A DNA stretch of 25,657 nt from an uncultured Prevotella sp. (GTDB lineage Bacteria > Bacteroidota > Bacteroidia > Bacteroidales > Bacteroidaceae), in assembly GCA_900555035.1 (NCBI GenBank), contig USJX01000038.1:1-25657 (forward strand). The letters run 5' to 3'. Made by a program: the position numbers and the translations under genes. The notes under the pieces are model-generated. The model searched no databases. It saw only the letters and a program-made list of their open reading frames with translations, and had not been told where the DNA came from. Shown here one piece after another: positions 6,979-14,127 of this stretch; positions within the stretch are counted from its first letter, which is position 1; every line of letters starts with the position of its first letter.

Positions 6979-8376
6979 CTAAATTTCTCCTGCCACGTAC
7001 TTCATGCGATAGTAGGCATAGACAATGTTGATGCGGGCATCCACCTCGCTGAGCTCGGCATTGAGTTTGAGGTTGGAGGCATCCACCATATCCGTAACCA
7101 GAGCGAGCTGGCTGAGATAGCGGGCATTCATCACGTCATAGTTCTGTTGTGCCAGCTCCACGCTCTTTCGCTGCGTTTCCAGTTCCACGTAGGTTTGCTG
7201 ATACTGCACGTAGGCAGCCTGCACATTATTGTTGAGCTGCTCTGCCTGAACGGCATGTGCCTCTTTAGCCTGTCGGGTTTCCACGGCAGCCTGTTTGATG
7301 CGCTTGTTGCTCTTGAAGAGAGAGCTGAGGCTGTATTTCACACCTACGCCCACATACCAGACGTTGAGGTTCTTATCAACAGGTGGCAATTCGAAGAGGA
7401 TAGGTCCATCGAAGTTATCCGCGGCAACGAAAGCTACCTTTGGCAGAAGATCGCTCTTGGCTATCTTCTCTTTCTGTTCAGCGATGCGGATGGCGTTGTT
7501 GCTCTGCTCCAGGAGTGGGGAATTCAGAGTGCCTGCCGTCTGCCAGTAAGCCTCGCCCTCTTTGCCGTAGGTCTTGTCGGCGATAGTAGCATCGGGGATA
7601 ATCTGAATCTCCTGGCTTGTCTGGTTCATCTGGCTTCCTTCTTCCTTCAGGTTTCCCTGGTTCATTCCTAGGGTATTGCAAAGCTGATGGTTCAGGATGC
7701 TTCGGTTGTTCCTAAGTGCCGTCAGACCGAGTTTGAGGCTTTCCATCTGGAGTTCGTATCGGGTGATGTCATTCTTCAGCGCCATGCCGTGCGTCTGTTT
7801 CTCCTTGATGTCGTCGATGAGCTGTCGGGTCAACTCGATGTTCTTTTCATACACCTTGATGCGGTTGTCTATCTTATAGAGGTCGAGATATTGCCCCAGG
7901 GCGATGAAGCGAATCTGCTGTCGGGTGAGTTTCACGCCTACCTCTGCCTGTTGCTTTCCGAGTTCGGCGAGCTTGATGCCTGCGTTGATGGCTCCACCGG
8001 CGTAAACCACCTGCTGTGCCTGGAAGGCAAAGTTGTTGCCGAAATGTGGAGATTTCAAGCCGTGAACGTTGCTGAAGTCGCGGTCGGTAATCAGCGCATT
8101 GCCGATGTAGCTGAAAGAGAGGGAAGCATCAAGGTCGGGCAGTTTCTTGCTTTTAGCCGATTCGATGCCGAGATGGGCTGCTTCTACTCCTGATAATGAA
8201 GTGCGAAGGCTCTTGCTGTTATCCTCCACCTTCTGAAAGAGTTGGCTGATGGTCATGTTTTCTTTCTTGCTGGCAGGCAAGGAAGCAGCCGTCCCTACGG
8301 TGGTTTGTGATTGAGCCGAAGCCCAATGGGTTCCTCCTGCAAGCAGAAGGCCTACAAATAAGATGTTCTTAATCAT
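6979..8376 (-). CDS. TolC-family outer membrane efflux protein
   Basis: 465 residues with a signal peptide (MIKNILFVGLLLAGGTHWASA, cleaved near residue 21). Two OEP-type repeats of long amphipathic helices and beta strands are visible, for example LFQKVEDNSKSLRTSLSGVE near the start and the Gln/Asn-rich LNNNVQAAYVQYQQTYVELE in the second half. It should form the trimeric outer-membrane channel of the pump. First gene of the operon; its promoter lies about 28 bp upstream, divergent from the AraC-type gene, which suggests local regulation. Confidence 0.92.
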   Translation of the reverse strand: MIKNILFVGLLLAGGTHWASAQSQTTVGTAASLPASKKENMTISQLFQKVEDNSKSLRTSLSGVEAAHLGIESAKSKKLPDLDASLSFSYIGNALITDRDFSNVHGLKSPHFGNNFAFQAQQVVYAGGAINAGIKLAELGKQQAEVGVKLTRQQIRFIALGQYLDLYKIDNRIKVYEKNIELTRQLIDDIKEKQTHGMALKNDITRYELQMESLKLGLTALRNNRSILNHQLCNTLGMNQGNLKEEGSQMNQTSQEIQIIPDATIADKTYGKEGEAYWQTAGTLNSPLLEQSNNAIRIAEQKEKIAKSDLLPKVAFVAADNFDGPILFELPPVDKNLNVWYVGVGVKYSLSSLFKSNKRIKQAAVETRQAKEAHAVQAEQLNNNVQAAYVQYQQTYVELETQRKSVELAQQNYDVMNARYLSQLALVTDMVDASNLKLNAELSEVDARINIVYAYYRMKYVAGEI

Positions 8377-8403
8377 TGATTATTACTTTTTGAATTTCGG
8401 GTG

Positions 8404-8411
8404 CAAAGGTA
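8404..8411 (-). promoter_or_regulatory. -7 box of the efflux operon
   Basis: Minus strand TACCTTTG followed by CACC, 27 bp before the tolC-like ATG. The -33 part is weak (ATTG at 17 nt), which may point to activator dependence. Confidence 0.65.
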
Positions 8412-8499
8412 CGGAGTTTTGAGCGAACAATCGCTTTAAATTTTTCGCGGCGGATGGACGATTTGGGAATAATAGTTCTTTTATATCACATATTTTGTG

Positions 8500-8507
8500 T
8501 AATTTTG
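8500..8507 (+). promoter_or_regulatory. -7 box of the AraC-family gene
   Basis: TAATTTTG followed by CAACCGAAA, 53 bp before the ATG. No good TTTG is seen at 19-21 nt upstream. The 184-bp divergent spacer holds both promoters and nothing else I can name. Confidence 0.6.
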
Positions 8508-8560
8508 CAACCGAAATAGGAATAAAGAGACATAATAACTCTATATATAATAAGGTGTAG

Positions 8561-9385
8561 ATGGAATTATCAGAATTAAGCAGTTATCAGGAAGCAAGCC
8601 TTTTTCGCTCTGGTTTGGAGGAATGGCAGGAGGGTCCGCAAGTATTGACTTACGGAGCAATATTGATTTGCCGGAAAGGAAAGGCGATGCTGAATGTGAA
8701 TTATAAGGATTGGGAACTTTATGAGGGGGCGGTGATTACGCTCTTCCCGAATGATGTGGTGGAATTGAAGGTTGATGAGGATTTTGAAGTTGAAATCCTG
8801 AAATATAATCCTTCCTTGCTTCGTGAAGCCAGTTTGCAGCTGGAGCAGACGGTGTATTCTTCCTTGCGGAAAGACCGCTGCAGACAGGATACCCCTGTGG
8901 TGACAAACATCATCAATGGGATGTTTGGTTTATTGAAGGTATATTTCGACCAGTCGGAATGTACCTGCATCTCGCAGTTGGTTTTGTGTCAGTTGAAGGC
9001 GTTTTTCATCGGTTTTCATGAGTATCTTCAGCGCAATCCGCAATACCGACCAGATGAAGTAAAATCGTATCGCGTAAGAGAACTGTTCAATCGGTTTATG
9101 ATGCTTCTGGAGAAGGATTACAAGATTTCAAGAGATGTGAACTATTATGCCGAAAAGATGAATATTTCTTCGAAATATCTGACCAACATCGTGAACCAGG
9201 TGACGGGGCATACCCCCAAGACCATCATCGATCAATACGTGATTCTGCAGCTCAAGCTGCATCTTAAGCGAAGCACGCAAAGCATCAAGGAGATGGCCTG
9301 GGAGTTTCATTTCGCCGACGTCAGTTTCTTCTGCCGATATTTCAAGAAGCATACAGGTCTGACACCGCAGCAGATAAGGTCGTAA
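8561..9385 (+). CDS. AraC-family transcriptional regulator
   Basis: 274 residues. The N-terminal half is a cupin-like sensing domain (residues about 1-150; LTYGAILICRKGKAMLNV and VITLFPNDVVEL). The C-terminal 100 residues are a typical AraC double HTH: a first helix pair around YYAEKMNISSKYLTNIVNQVTG and the second with IKEMAWEFHFADVSFFCRYFKKHTGLTPQQIR. It is divergent from the tolC-emrA-MFS operon, so it is the obvious candidate regulator of that pump. Its last 44 bp overlap the 3' end of the histidine kinase gene on the other strand. Confidence 0.9.
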   Translation: MELSELSSYQEASLFRSGLEEWQEGPQVLTYGAILICRKGKAMLNVNYKDWELYEGAVITLFPNDVVELKVDEDFEVEILKYNPSLLREASLQLEQTVYSSLRKDRCRQDTPVVTNIINGMFGLLKVYFDQSECTCISQLVLCQLKAFFIGFHEYLQRNPQYRPDEVKSYRVRELFNRFMMLLEKDYKISRDVNYYAEKMNISSKYLTNIVNQVTGHTPKTIIDQYVILQLKLHLKRSTQSIKEMAWEFHFADVSFFCRYFKKHTGLTPQQIRS

Positions 9386-11798
9386 TCACAACCTTCAGTT
9401 TTTCTCTGATCTCGGCTTCTTCTATCTCGCCGATGTATTCAGGTGATAGCGCCTTGAGTTCTTCGAGGCATCCCATCTGCATCATGGTGGCGATAGGGAG
9501 GAGCTTATGTGCCGTCTTTCCTATGCGGTCGGTAGATAAGGATTCCTCTTCTACTGCCTCTTTCAGATTCTCAAGGTGTGCGGCAAGTTCCTGCTTCACG
9601 GTATCGAGAATCTCTTTTGCCGCTTCTTCGTCGCCTCCGGCAAAAGCGAGGAGAGCATCCAGTTGAGGGTTGGATTTCTGCTGGGATGATAAATCTGGCT
9701 GGAATGGAGTTTCTGGCTGAGCATCCAGTTGAGGCTGGGACTCTATTCCCAGGATATCAGACAGTTTCTCCATACTGAATGGCTTGAACAGGCAATCGTC
9801 GAAGCCGGCTTTCAGAAGCTGTTCCAGGATGCTTGTATCGTGAGCTGTCATCGCTACCACCATCATATTGGTATGGTTGATGTGGGCAATCATATCCATG
9901 CCGTTCATCTCCGGCATTTCGATATCCATCAGCATCAGGGCAGGCTGTTCGTTATGTAGTGTGGTGAGGGCATCCATCACATGGTTGCAGGCGAATACCT
10001 GCCAGGTGTCGCCTATGATGCGGCGCAACATCTCCTGGAGAAGCTGGAGCTGCAGCTTGTCATCATCCAGAATCAGAATCTTGTGGTTGGCAAATTCCGG
10101 CTTCTTCTTTATATCAGTAACCTGATGGCTGCCAGAATTCAGTCCTTCTTTATCTTGAGCAGAATCGAGAGAAGAATCATGCTTGACTTCTGATGGAGCC
10201 ATTTCCGGAGACTCCTCCTTTGGTGCTGTCTCGATAGGGATGGTGACGATGAAGGTAGAACCTTTGCCCAGGATAGAGTGGAGGATGATTTCTCCACCAA
10301 GCAGCGAAACCAGTTCCTGGGTGATGGACAATCCCAAACCGGTACCCTCGATGCCCTGGGCGCTCTTCAATCTCGTAAATGCTTGGAACACCTTCTGTTT
10401 CTCCTCATCGGTCATTCCCTTTCCCGTATCTTTTACGCTCAGGGTAAGCGTAGGCTTGCCCAGAATTTCTGAAACCTGTGCCTGGATGGTAACGTTGCCC
10501 CGGTCGGTATATTTGATGGCGTTGCTTACCAGATTATCCAATATCTGACGAATGCGGAAGGCATCAGCACGGAAGAATTTCTTCTTCATTGGAGAATCTG
10601 AAGTTTCCGAAGAATCTGAAGAATCCGAAGTTCCCATCCCCTTCATCTTGCATTCGAATGAAATCTCCAATCCTTTCTCTTCTGCCCGCAATTTCATTCC
10701 CTCTACCGATTCAGCTACCAGTTGTGCCGGTGAGAAAGAGGTAGGCTGAACCTTCATCAGTCCGTTCTCCAACTGATGATAATCGAGCAGCGAGGCAACG
10801 AGATGTGAAAGATGAGCGGCAGAGTTCTTGATGTTCTGGAGGCATTCGATGCCCTGAGGATTGCTGACGTAATCTTTCATCAGATCGATGAAGCCCGAGA
10901 TAGAGGCAGCTGGCGCCTTGATATCGTGGGTGATGGTGAGGAGCAGGCGCTCGCGCTGGTTCATGATACGCTGGATTTCCTCATTGGCAGCCTCCAGGTT
11001 TTCCCTGTAGATACGCTCCTTTCTGGCATCGCGCCAGATAAACCAGATCATGATGACGATGGCAAAGAAGGCTACGATGGCGAGCAGTTCCATCTGCCAC
11101 AACAGATGCTTTCTTGCTTCCATCGCCTTCTTGATGGCTTCCTGCATGTTGTCTTTTTCACGCTGGTGCACATCGCTCAGATGTTTGGCGGAGCGCAGGG
11201 CGAGTTTGGCACTCACCATCTTCAGCTCTTCCATCTCCCTATTGATGCTCTGCTTGTGGTCTTGCGTTTCCACTTTCTCCTTCTTGTCTATCTGTTCTAG
11301 GATGTTTGCCACGTTTTCCGCCACGTTTACTGGGGTGGTAACAGAATCGATGACAGCCCGGTTGCTGTCCAGTTTTACGCTCAAGGTTTCGGCGTGCTCC
11401 TTCTTGAAGGCATCGGCGAGTCGGCGGAAGAATCCCCTTCGGGTCTTCAATACCTCTACCGTAGTCTTCTTCGCCTCGTGGGTTTGAGGTGCCTTGGAGT
11501 GAACCAGTATGGAATCCTTTCCCGTATTCAGATTCTTCACCTTATTCTGCAGATAGTTTTGGGTAGGTCTTCCTGCCATGACATCAGACAGTTGCTTCAG
11601 GTTTTTCTGTTCCTCTTTGAGCAGAGAAGATATGGTGCTGTCGGCAGCACTTCTTTTCTGTATATAATCGCGCGATGCCTCATTGACGGCGATGATGCTC
11701 TTGGTGTTGCTATACACTAGACTGATGGCCAGAATCATGATGATGGCAATGGCGCTATATCCGAGGGCTACCTTGATAGGAATGTTATTCTTGTGCAT
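9342..11798 (-). CDS. Hybrid sensor histidine kinase with receiver and Hpt domains
   Basis: 818 residues. TM1 at about 12-30, a helical, charged periplasmic region of about 200 residues, TM2 at about 234-254, a coiled linker, then HisKA (H291 in TITHDIKAP), HATPase with N-box near 416-432 (RQILDNLVSNAIKYT), G1 DTGKGM and G2 GTGLGL. A receiver follows with D625 (LMLMDIEMPE) and K672, then a C-terminal Hpt-like domain with H764 (KTAHKLL). So a four-step His-Asp-His-Asp relay is possible, with the last Asp on a separate regulator; the sigma-54-type regulator upstream is the nearest candidate. A four-copy 9-bp repeat encodes SDSSDSSETSDS (391-402) just before the N-box. The signal sensed is unknown. 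Confidence 0.92.
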   Translation of the reverse strand: MHKNNIPIKVALGYSAIAIIMILAISLVYSNTKSIIAVNEASRDYIQKRSAADSTISSLLKEEQKNLKQLSDVMAGRPTQNYLQNKVKNLNTGKDSILVHSKAPQTHEAKKTTVEVLKTRRGFFRRLADAFKKEHAETLSVKLDSNRAVIDSVTTPVNVAENVANILEQIDKKEKVETQDHKQSINREMEELKMVSAKLALRSAKHLSDVHQREKDNMQEAIKKAMEARKHLLWQMELLAIVAFFAIVIMIWFIWRDARKERIYRENLEAANEEIQRIMNQRERLLLTITHDIKAPAASISGFIDLMKDYVSNPQGIECLQNIKNSAAHLSHLVASLLDYHQLENGLMKVQPTSFSPAQLVAESVEGMKLRAEEKGLEISFECKMKGMGTSDSSDSSETSDSPMKKKFFRADAFRIRQILDNLVSNAIKYTDRGNVTIQAQVSEILGKPTLTLSVKDTGKGMTDEEKQKVFQAFTRLKSAQGIEGTGLGLSITQELVSLLGGEIILHSILGKGSTFIVTIPIETAPKEESPEMAPSEVKHDSSLDSAQDKEGLNSGSHQVTDIKKKPEFANHKILILDDDKLQLQLLQEMLRRIIGDTWQVFACNHVMDALTTLHNEQPALMLMDIEMPEMNGMDMIAHINHTNMMVVAMTAHDTSILEQLLKAGFDDCLFKPFSMEKLSDILGIESQPQLDAQPETPFQPDLSSQQKSNPQLDALLAFAGGDEEAAKEILDTVKQELAAHLENLKEAVEEESLSTDRIGKTAHKLLPIATMMQMGCLEELKALSPEYIGEIEEAEIREKLKVVITTLSAAVSDLYAS

Positions 11799-11839
11799 GA
11801 GAAATCTATTTTATTAATTACCTTATTTTATATCTTATG

Positions 11840-11847
11840 CAAAGATA
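11840..11847 (-). promoter_or_regulatory. -7 box of the hybrid kinase gene
   Basis: Minus strand TATCTTTG followed by CATAAG, 41 bp upstream of the kinase ATG. CTTG lies 17 nt further up, shorter than usual. The kinase thus probably has its own housekeeping promoter, after the terminator at 11892-11925. Confidence 0.6.
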
Positions 11848-11891
11848 CGATAAAATTCTGATTCCAAGAAAAGAAAGGGGTAAAAACAAGT

Positions 11892-11925
11892 CAGGAGACC
11901 AATGAATTTTATCATTAGTCTCCTG
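11892..11925 (-). terminator. Intrinsic terminator of the small secreted-protein gene
   Basis: A 14-bp stem (11892-11905 with 11912-11925) and 6-nt loop. The single mismatch on the plus strand is a U-G pair in minus-strand RNA, and the minus strand continues ACTTGTTTTTACC. It separates the small gene from the kinase gene. Confidence 0.85.
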
Positions 11926-12006
11926 CCTGATTGAAAGCGACGCGTAATTGTTGTTTTTTATTTTACCTTAATAATTTTGTTTTTATTACTGTTTTTTAAA
12001 GGTGAT

Positions 12007-12234
12007 TTACTCTGCTACAGTTGAATCTGCTGCTACTGAAGTCTCTACTGGAGTCTCTGCTGGAGCAGCCTTCTCTTCTGTTGCCTTTACAGTTGTGTCA
12101 GCTGGAGCCTCTGCTGGAGCTACTGTGTCAACTGGAGCTACTGTTGAAACACTTGCCATCTTGTTGCTGGCGAATACGTTGCTAACTGATACCATTACCA
12201 TGGCAGCGATAGCTGCGAATACTAACTTTTTCAT
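12007..12234 (-). CDS. Small secreted Ala/Pro/Thr/Val-rich protein
   Basis: 75 residues. A clear signal peptide (MKKLVFAAIAAMVMVSVSNVFA, likely cut after residue 22) leads to an acidic, low-complexity mature chain of about 53 residues with repeated TVAP/APAE/PAET-like units and no Cys. I do not recognise a family. It sits between the sigma-54-type regulator gene (264 bp upstream) and the hybrid kinase gene (208 bp downstream), all on one strand. No TAnnTTTG box is visible between 12235 and 12497, but a near-consensus -24/-12 promoter is (12334-12349). It ends with its own terminator. It may be a periplasmic or surface product made on command of the neighbouring two-component system, or a signal read by it; both are inference. 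Confidence 0.75.
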   Translation of the reverse strand: MKKLVFAAIAAMVMVSVSNVFASNKMASVSTVAPVDTVAPAEAPADTTVKATEEKAAPAETPVETSVAADSTVAE

Positions 12235-12333
12235 TGTATATTACTTTTTAAATTGTGAATATTATGTTTATTACTTCTTTCATGAACTGCCTTACTTGCA
12301 TTGCTGCTTGTTTGCGAGTTCACTATCTAATAT

Positions 12334-12349
12334 CACAATCTGCGTGCCA
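12334..12349 (-). promoter_or_regulatory. Candidate sigma-54 (-24/-12) promoter
   Basis: The minus strand reads TGGCACG-CAGA-TTGTG from 12349 to 12334. The consensus is TGGCACG-N4-TTGCW: the -24 block is perfect, spacing is exact, and only the C of the -12 GC is T. Transcription would start near 12323, giving a 5' leader of about 90 nt for the small secreted-protein gene. An isolated second -24-like half (TGGCACA, 12406-12400) lacks a correctly spaced -12 partner. Confidence 0.6.
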
Positions 12350-12425
12350 AAAGATGATGAAATATTGTAAGTAGCTGATAATCAGTAAAAGCTTATCTTT
12401 GTGCCAGTTTTTAGACTTGTGGAAG

Positions 12426-12493
12426 TTGGGGAACTGGTGTGGAATTATTCCCCAAAAAGTTGGGGAATGGCATCAGATTCCCCACTTCCCCAC
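12426..12493. promoter_or_regulatory. Cluster of TTCCCC inverted repeats, candidate enhancer sites
   Basis: Five copies of the hexamer: TTCCCC at 12448, 12478 and 12486, and its complement within TTGGGGAA at 12426-12433 and 12460-12467. A perfect 22-bp palindrome (9-bp arms ATTCCCCAA/TTGGGGAAT, 4-nt centre) spans 12447-12468. AAGTTGGGGAA occurs twice, 34 bp apart. The cluster is about 80-140 bp upstream of the -24 site, the usual distance of enhancers for NtrC-type activators. It also follows the regulator gene stop by 4 bp, so a transcription-end role is possible, though no T tract follows on the minus strand. Confidence 0.55.
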
Positions 12494-12497
12494 ATCA

Positions 12498-13847
12498 TCA
12501 GATGCCGTATTTCTTCATTTTGTTATACAGCGTCTTTCTATCCACGGCGAGCAATTGTGCAGCCTTGCTCTTGTTGCCGCCTGCTGCTTTCAGCGCAGCT
12601 TCTATTCTCTGCAGTTCCGTTTCCTCATCGTGCAGGGCGGTAGGGGCTTGTGGCTGGATATGCGCCATACTCTGTTCCAGTTCGGTTACTCCGATGTATC
12701 TTCCGGTGGCGAGGAGGGTAGCCCGTTTCATCACATTGTTCAATTCTCGCAGGTTGCCCGGCCAGTTGTAGGCGGCAATTCGCTCCTTGGCTTTGCCGTC
12801 GAGTCCTTCCACATTTCTGTTCAGCTCCTTGTTGGCGTGCTTGATAAAGAGGTCGGCAAAGAGGAAGAGGTCGGCACCACGGTCTTTTAGCTCCGGCATG
12901 TAGATGGTAAACTCATTGATGCGGTGGTAGAGGTCTTCACGGAAGTTGCCTTCTGCCACGCGTTGAGCCAGATTCTCATTGGTAGCACATACCAGTCGGA
13001 TATCGATATCTATTTCCTTGTTGCTTCCCACCGGACGGATTTTTCGTTCCTGTAGGGCACGGAGCAGTTGCACCTGCACCTCATAGTTCAGGTTTCCCAT
13101 CTCGTCGAGGAAGAGCGTTCCGCCATTCGCCATCTCGAACGCACCCTTCTTATCCTGGTCGGCTCCCGTAAAGGCTCCCTTCACATGACCGAAGAATTCA
13201 GAAGCTGCTACATCCTTTGGGATGGCACCACAGTCGAGGGCGAAGAATGGCTTTCCTGCCCGCTGACTTAATTCGTGGATTCTGCGAGCCACATACTCCT
13301 TTCCTGTTCCGCTAGCTCCTAGAATGAGAACCGACATAGGGGTAGGGGCCACCAGAGAAACGAAACTATAGAGCTTACGGGAAGCTTCGCTTTCGCCCTC
13401 CAGATATTTAGGAACATCGCCGGCAGGTGCTGCTATCTTTGCGTTCTTATCTGCTGAGACGCTAGAATTTTGAGTCTTCTTCGGAGCCTTGATAGCTTCC
13501 TTAATCTTATCCAGGAGAATATCGGGATGAAAAGGTTTTGCCACGTAGTCGGTGGCGCCCGACTTCATGGCGAGTACCACATTCTGGATTTCGGCATAGC
13601 TGGTCATTACAATGAATGGAACCATCATGCCATGTTTTCTCATCCATTGCAAAAGGAAGATGCCATCGTGGTCGGGAAGGCGAAGATCGGACAAAACCAA
13701 ATCAAATCCGCTTTCTGTCTTCTCGTAAATCTGTATGGCCGCTTTTACCGAAGTAGCTTTCTCTACTTCGAATCCCTTCTTTTTGAGCCATGTCTGAATC
13801 ATGGTTCCAAATGCGATATCGTCTTCAACTATTAGAATCTTTTCCAT
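12498..13847 (-). CDS. Sigma-54-dependent NtrC-family response regulator
   Basis: 449 residues with three domains. Receiver (1-120): acidic pair E8-D9-D10, phospho-acceptor D54 in LVLSDLRLP, T82 and K104. AAA+ domain (about 150-390): Walker A GASGTGKE (177-184), the sigma-54-contact loop GAFTGA (224-229) and Walker B TLFLDEMGN (244-252). Fis-type HTH at the C-terminus (about 415-449, GGNKSKAAQLLAVDRKTLY). The intact GAFTGA loop means it should activate RpoN-dependent promoters. The hybrid kinase two genes away is its likely phosphate source; the sigma-54-like promoter before the small secreted gene is its nearest likely target. Its own promoter is of the housekeeping type. Confidence 0.95.
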   Translation of the reverse strand: MEKILIVEDDIAFGTMIQTWLKKKGFEVEKATSVKAAIQIYEKTESGFDLVLSDLRLPDHDGIFLLQWMRKHGMMVPFIVMTSYAEIQNVVLAMKSGATDYVAKPFHPDILLDKIKEAIKAPKKTQNSSVSADKNAKIAAPAGDVPKYLEGESEASRKLYSFVSLVAPTPMSVLILGASGTGKEYVARRIHELSQRAGKPFFALDCGAIPKDVAASEFFGHVKGAFTGADQDKKGAFEMANGGTLFLDEMGNLNYEVQVQLLRALQERKIRPVGSNKEIDIDIRLVCATNENLAQRVAEGNFREDLYHRINEFTIYMPELKDRGADLFLFADLFIKHANKELNRNVEGLDGKAKERIAAYNWPGNLRELNNVMKRATLLATGRYIGVTELEQSMAHIQPQAPTALHDEETELQRIEAALKAAGGNKSKAAQLLAVDRKTLYNKMKKYGI

Positions 13848-13898
13848 ATTACAATCCTTTTGTCACTTTCTTCTCGTTAAGATACTTTATTGCGTGCG

Positions 13899-13930
13899 CA
13901 AAGTTAGCATTAATATTTGATATAAGCAAA
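13899..13930 (-). promoter_or_regulatory. Promoter of the response regulator gene
   Basis: Minus strand TTTG (13930-13927), 20 nt, TAACTTTG (13906-13899), then 51 bp to the ATG. Confidence 0.75.
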
Positions 13931-14025
13931 GAAAAAGGTAGTTTATTTTGAAATTTCGCCAAAGATTTTGGGGCTTTTCTCACAAAAGTTCATAAAAGTG
14001 TGATTTTATCTCACCATGAATGGAC

Positions 14026-14070
14026 TTTTGCAACCGAGTTGCAGAAGCCTTTTGGTAATTTTGCAACCGA
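14026..14070 (+). promoter_or_regulatory. Promoter and candidate operator of the metal P-type ATPase gene
   Basis: A -7 box TAATTTTG (14056-14063) is followed by CAACCGA. The 12-mer TTTTGCAACCGA occurs at 14026 and again at 14059, 33 bp apart. A 15-bp palindrome TGCAAC-CGA-GTTGCA (14029-14043) lies just upstream of the -7 box, where a metal-responsive regulator could bind. No regulator gene for it is in the window. The rest of the 280-bp spacer 13848-14127 holds only the divergent promoter. Confidence 0.5.
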
Positions 14071-14127
14071 AAACAAAAACGGAACGCTATGTTTCGAATG
14101 ATATGGAATTAAAAGTATTATAAAATT

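Noticed and set aside
12400..12406. Second -24-like element (TGGCACA) upstream of the small secreted gene
   Set aside because: The following bases AAGATAAGC do not give a TTGC at the right distance; the nearest GC is one base off.
12447..12468. TTCCCC palindrome as a plain terminator of the regulator gene
   Set aside because: No T tract follows on the minus strand and the motif is repeated beyond the hairpin, so I listed it as a regulatory cluster; a terminator role is not fully excluded.
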